Assembly: GCA_030751555.1 (NCBI GenBank) | Contig: JASMFX010000067.1 | Coordinates: forward strand, 1-7,978 | Reading direction: 5' to 3' | Length of the DNA: 7,978 nucleotides | DNA from: Candidatus Woesearchaeota archaeon | GTDB lineage: Archaea > Nanoarchaeota > Nanoarchaeia > Woesearchaeales > CALCXY01 | Translations under genes and position numbers: made by a program | Shown: piece by piece, positions 4,972 to 7,978 of the stretch | Layout of the letters: each line of letters begins with the position of its first letter | Numbering within the stretch: position 1 is the stretch's first letter | Notes under the pieces: model-generated | Seen by the model: the letters and a program-made list of their open reading frames with translations, nothing else | The model's database searches: none | Told to the model about the DNA's origin: nothing

Positions 4972-5743
4972 TAAGAAACTCCTCCATTTTTTTTAGTAGT
5001 ACTTTTAATTTCTTCAAAAAAACAGGTTCAGCATCGGTATGAGCGAAGGTAAAAAGGTCCTCAAGTAGCTTTTTTCCAAAGATTTTTTCTGTTTCCATTC
5101 TAATAGCCTTATGGCTTAATGCTTTTCCTTCACTGAAAAGTTTTATGCTTATAATATCTCTCAGAATCTTTTTTCTTTCCTGTAATGTATATGAGTCAAA
5201 AGCTATTAATAAATTATTATTTCTTACGAGATGGGCATCCAATAGTCTAAAATTGATGGATTTCTTCTTCTTGAAAATGACACGCTTGTATGCAACATAG
5301 TGATCTATCATAAGATAAAAAAGAGGATCACGAGAGATACCCTTTTGAAAATCGTGATAAGAAATAAGAATAAGGTGGGATTCCATCCCTAATATGTTTC
5401 TAATCCGTTTTTTAATTACTTGCTTATCCACTACTTTAGGGTCCAATATCACAATATCAACATCCTCAAAACGATAACCCTTTTGGAGAAAGGAACCTGT
5501 GATGAGTATATTGCCAAAAGACGCATGTTCACTAATGATAGAAAAAATCTGATTTATGATCTCCCTCTTTAGAGGGAGGAGTTTAATGTTGTATTCCAGT
5601 AGAGTAGGTTTATCTAGTATTACCTCTAAAGGCTTGATAATCACTGATTTTCCAGGCTCAAATCCAATCCCCTCATTCTTTTTCATGTAGATCTGGTTAA
5701 ACCTAGAGCCCTTGCTAATCCGCTTTATAAGAGTCCTTACCAT
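4913..5743 (-). CDS. AbrB-like domain fused to a minimal nucleotidyltransferase, with helical C-terminus
   Basis: A 276-residue protein. Residues 1-40 (ISKGSRFNQIYMKKN, then GFEPGKSVIIKPLE) have the strand-turn-strand pattern of AbrB-like hairpin domains. Residues 78-101 (NILITGSF, then YRFEDVDIVIL) carry the DNA polymerase beta-superfamily signature GS...DxD with G83, S84, D94 and D96, which binds metal and nucleotide. The expected third carboxylate in a following strand is not obvious; the strand SHLILISYHDF contains only D131. Residues 165-265 are helical, as in MNT-type proteins. Known relatives transfer nucleotides to small molecules or proteins, and MNT members act as antitoxins by AMPylating HEPN toxins. 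The ATG at 5743 has a TATA-like box at leaderless spacing and lies in a 12-base palindrome. The next gene overlaps its 3' end by 59 bases. The substrate is unknown. Confidence 0.78.
   Translation of the reverse strand: MVRTLIKRISKGSRFNQIYMKKNEGIGFEPGKSVIIKPLEVILDKPTLLEYNIKLLPLKREIINQIFSIISEHASFGNILITGSFLQKGYRFEDVDIVILDPKVVDKQVIKKRIRNILGMESHLILISYHDFQKGISRDPLFYLMIDHYVAYKRVIFKKKKSINFRLLDAHLVRNNNLLIAFDSYTLQERKKILRDIISIKLFSEGKALSHKAIRMETEKIFGKKLLEDLFTFAHTDAEPVFLKKLKVLLKKMEEFLIENASKQIRYNKEIHRDSK
4979..4985 (-). promoter_or_regulatory. Shine-Dalgarno of the small helical protein
   Basis: GGAGGAG on the minus strand sits inside the nucleotidyltransferase gene, seven bases before the TTG at 4971. 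It is the same heptamer at nearly the same spacing as in the antitoxin gene, and it decides in favour of TTG over the ATG at 4965. Confidence 0.62.
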
Positions 5744-5754
5744 AGTACGTACTA
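5743..5754. repeat. 12-base perfect palindrome at the start of the nucleotidyltransferase gene
   Basis: TAGTACGTACTA is its own reverse complement and covers the expected transcription start and the first base of the start codon. A further GTAC lies at 5759-5762. The downstream protein begins with an AbrB-like DNA-binding hairpin, so this is a candidate auto-regulatory operator. It is short enough that chance cannot be excluded. Confidence 0.4.
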
Positions 5755-5765
5755 ATAGGTACTTA

Positions 5766-5773
5766 TATTTAAA
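5766..5773 (-). promoter_or_regulatory. TATA-like box of the nucleotidyltransferase gene
   Basis: The minus strand reads TTTAAATA within CCTTTAAATATAAG, centred 26-27 bases before the ATG at 5743. It lies in the 39-base gap after the stop of the large gene, so the nucleotidyltransferase can be transcribed independently of it. There is no Shine-Dalgarno, as expected for a leaderless start. Confidence 0.55.
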
Positions 5774-5782
5774 GGTTTTGGT

Positions 5783-7978
5783 TTAGGTGAAAGCTCCAAG
5801 AATAGCTACCTGTCCATCTTGCATTGTAACATCCTGATTTGGCAGTGTTACTTGAACATCCTCAACACCATCTACTGTAGCTGCGGTTTCAATTGATTCT
5901 ACAACAAGATCATCTCCTACCTGGAGTGTATCAAAATAAGTTTGCACATTGGATTTCATAACAGGCTTTACTTGATCATTAGTAAATCCTTGATTTAACT
6001 GATAATTAACATCCACATCAACTGCTACTTGGGTGACAAAGTTTTGATCAAATGCTTTCTCCTCACTAGTTAATCTCCTTCCAGTAGCCTTTTTGTTGAG
6101 GATAAGCTCATGTTGCCTTCTTGCATTTTCATAAGCTGCAATATCAAACTGCAACCCAGTTATGAAATCAGGAGCTGTAAACTCTTCCCCTGTAAAAGGA
6201 TCAGTTGCCTTTTGAACTACAACTTGAGTCCCTCTTGGTGTTTCAACAGCTCTGTAGACAACTACTACTGGTTTGGATTTTTCTTTTGATTTTTCCACAG
6301 GTTCTTCTTCGGGAAATGGTCCTTTGAAAACCATTGCTTTTCTTTCCTTTGGTAGTATAACCTCTGGTTGATAATCTCCAGACTCTCTAAGTAGATCTGC
6401 ATTCAGTAAATCACCATTTGGATCAAAAGGTTCTAAATCAACAACTGCTACAGCCCTTTCAGGAGGAGGCTTTTGTCCCCCATCGTTTACATCAGTAGAT
6501 GGTCTATTTCTATTCACTATCACCTTAACATCTGAAACTTTATTTTCACCTCTTGTTTGTACCCATACTAAATAAATAAGACCTCCACCTGCCAAAAGCA
6601 TAACAGCCACACGCGCAAATTGTCTCCTTTTACTCATTTTGGTTACTACTTCTTGAGCCCTACGCCCTGCAGCAGCAGCACTCTGAGATACAGGACCTAC
6701 TTCAGGAGCCCTTGGTGTAAAATCATCAATGCCTGTTAATTGCTCGATGTTTTTTTGCATATCTCCTAGTCGATCAAGATCATTTTGTAAGGCGATTTTC
6801 TGAGCGTTTAAATCATCAATGTGCATAATTCTATGGGGGCGGACAGGTTTTGCATCAGCAATTGTCTCAAATCTGAGATCCTTGCCAGGGTATGGAATTA
6901 GTTCAGCACCATCATCAAGACCCTTAGCAATAACATTGCCATTACTATCCAAAACCGTTCCTTCAATTTCATAATCACCTCTTGGCATCCCACCAGTTCT
7001 ACGATTTTTATATTCAGTAGGATCAATGTAGATTGTTTTATCTCCTTTTTTAGCAATAATAAACAAATGCTCCTCACCCCCAACTTCACCACTCATCATT
7101 CTTGGTTCAGTGATACCAACCCTTGCTAATTCATCAGCATTATCAACCATTGCACGATGTGTTAAGGGACAAAGATCATGACAATCTCCTTCCAAAGGGT
7201 TTAAGGATCTTGATGGTGCATGAATATTATCTGCTTGGCTATTTACAGTGAATTCATCAGTAGTACGATGTAAAATCTTTTCCAAAGCAGTTTCAGGAGT
7301 ATCCCCTGGAACCAGATCATCTCCAACTTGACGAATAACACGCTCAGCAGCCTCTTGGTGCTCACCATAGTCCATTCGAACAATCTCAGTCTGACCAGTG
7401 TCTTGATTCTTGTAGATAATAAACAAATCATCTCCATTCTGATCTCCAGCGTCAGAAACTACTTTATAACGCTTTTTTTGTACAAGATGCACATCCCCTA
7501 CATTCCCAGTCTTGTGGTCTATGATTTCTGTACCCTTAGGCTTCTTCTTTTTTGCTGCCTTAATTTCGCCATCCAACTCCACTCGCCTTTTATTTTTAGC
7601 CTTTATCGCTTCTTGAGTATTAATCCCTTCAGCCAATAGCTTTCTATCAATTGCATCTTTTTTTACGTTAGATTTTGAAAGCCCATTAGAAAGTTCTTCT
7701 ACCTGGCTTGCAAAATCAGGATCATCTGGAACAGAAACCCTACCCTTTATAATAGCGTCTGCATCAGCTTGGCAAACACCCCCACAAGCATTATTTGGAA
7801 GTGCCTTTTCCCAATCATTTAACAAATTTTCAGTTTCAGCGTTATCTCCTAAAACCTCTTTTACTCTGTCTTTATACTCACCTCTCCGCCCCAATTCAAA
7901 ATCATTTACATCTGTCCGCCCATTCTTAGAAGCTAATTCAATCTCCAACTCTTTTTGTCGGGCAGTAATGAAATCTTC
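5783..7978 (-). CDS. Large single-pass membrane protein: transglutaminase/papain-like region, TM segment, baseplate-J-like C-terminus (5' end missing)
   Basis: The frame is open to the right edge (EDFITARQKE precedes the TTG at 7948), so the true start is outside the window; at least 731 residues are present. Numbering here is from the TTG at 7948. Residues 1-240 are charged, with lysine-rich helices at 95-140 and a CGGVC motif at 55-59. Residues 250-312 hold GDCHDLC (C256), then EEHLFII (H294), then IYIDPT (D309), the order and spacing of a transglutaminase-fold or papain-like Cys-His-Asp triad. Residues 447-463 form one membrane segment preceded by SKRRQFAR. By the positive-inside rule the N-terminal part is cytoplasmic and the last ~255 residues outside. 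A proline- and charge-rich stretch (480-560) follows. Residues 640-720 (GFTNDQVKPVMKSNVQTYFD, then LQVGDDLVVES, then DGVEDVQV) resemble the C-terminal part of phage baseplate J/gp47 proteins. Both domain calls are by eye. The role is unknown; surface attachment, secretion or injection would fit. Confidence 0.8.
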   Translation of the reverse strand, partial: EDFITARQKELEIELASKNGRTDVNDFELGRRGEYKDRVKEVLGDNAETENLLNDWEKALPNNACGGVCQADADAIIKGRVSVPDDPDFASQVEELSNGLSKSNVKKDAIDRKLLAEGINTQEAIKAKNKRRVELDGEIKAAKKKKPKGTEIIDHKTGNVGDVHLVQKKRYKVVSDAGDQNGDDLFIIYKNQDTGQTEIVRMDYGEHQEAAERVIRQVGDDLVPGDTPETALEKILHRTTDEFTVNSQADNIHAPSRSLNPLEGDCHDLCPLTHRAMVDNADELARVGITEPRMMSGEVGGEEHLFIIAKKGDKTIYIDPTEYKNRRTGGMPRGDYEIEGTVLDSNGNVIAKGLDDGAELIPYPGKDLRFETIADAKPVRPHRIMHIDDLNAQKIALQNDLDRLGDMQKNIEQLTGIDDFTPRAPEVGPVSQSAAAAGRRAQEVVTKMSKRRQFARVAVMLLAGGGLIYLVWVQTRGENKVSDVKVIVNRNRPSTDVNDGGQKPPPERAVAVVDLEPFDPNGDLLNADLLRESGDYQPEVILPKERKAMVFKGPFPEEEPVEKSKEKSKPVVVVYRAVETPRGTQVVVQKATDPFTGEEFTAPDFITGLQFDIAAYENARRQHELILNKKATGRRLTSEEKAFDQNFVTQVAVDVDVNYQLNQGFTNDQVKPVMKSNVQTYFDTLQVGDDLVVESIETAATVDGVEDVQVTLPNQDVTMQDGQVAILGAFT

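Noticed and set aside
1..7978. CRISPR array, insertion sequence or rRNA
   Set aside because: No regularly spaced direct repeats, transposase motifs or rRNA signatures seen on either strand; the intein is the only clear mobile element.

Overview
The window looks archaeal. Most first genes have a TTTATAAA-type TATA box about 23-29 bases before the start codon and no Shine-Dalgarno sequence, the pattern of leaderless archaeal transcripts. Genes that overlap the end of an upstream gene carry a GGAGGAG ribosome binding site instead. The DNA is A+T-rich, with compact genes, small zinc-ribbon proteins and AbrB-like hairpin domains. This suggests a small-genome archaeon, possibly of the DPANN group; the lineage is inferred from style, not from a marker gene.

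Layout. Positions 1-197 hold the edge of a possible leftward gene with an operator-like inverted repeat, and the trxB terminator. Positions 198-2315 (minus) encode an NADPH thioredoxin reductase split by a 397-residue intein with a LAGLIDADG endonuclease. The intein sits inside the redox-active CAVC motif, immediately before the second cysteine. Positions 2316-2553 form a divergent promoter region with an unexplained G-rich island. Positions 2554-3681 (plus) are folC, for folate polyglutamylation. Positions 3764-4368 (plus) are a probable toxin-antitoxin pair, with an antitoxin that joins a YgiT-like zinc finger to an AbrB-like domain. Positions 4476-4640 (plus) encode a 54-residue zinc-ribbon protein. 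Positions 4633-5743 (minus) hold an AbrB-like/nucleotidyltransferase fusion and an overlapping small helical protein. Positions 5783-7978 (minus) encode a large membrane-anchored protein, cut by the right edge. It has a transglutaminase/papain-like Cys-His-Asp region before its membrane segment and a baseplate-J-like C-terminus after it.

How they fit together. trxB and folC are divergent housekeeping genes for redox balance and one-carbon metabolism, with no visible functional link. The central and right-hand genes look accessory: a toxin-antitoxin module, a nucleotidyltransferase module of possibly similar type, and a surface or injection-like protein. The strongest discovery lead is the intein. 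Its own Cys1 recreates CAVC in the unspliced precursor and it borrows the catalytic cysteine of the host as splicing nucleophile, so splicing could be redox-gated in the very enzyme that controls cellular thiol status. The second lead is the unusual composite membrane protein at the right edge.
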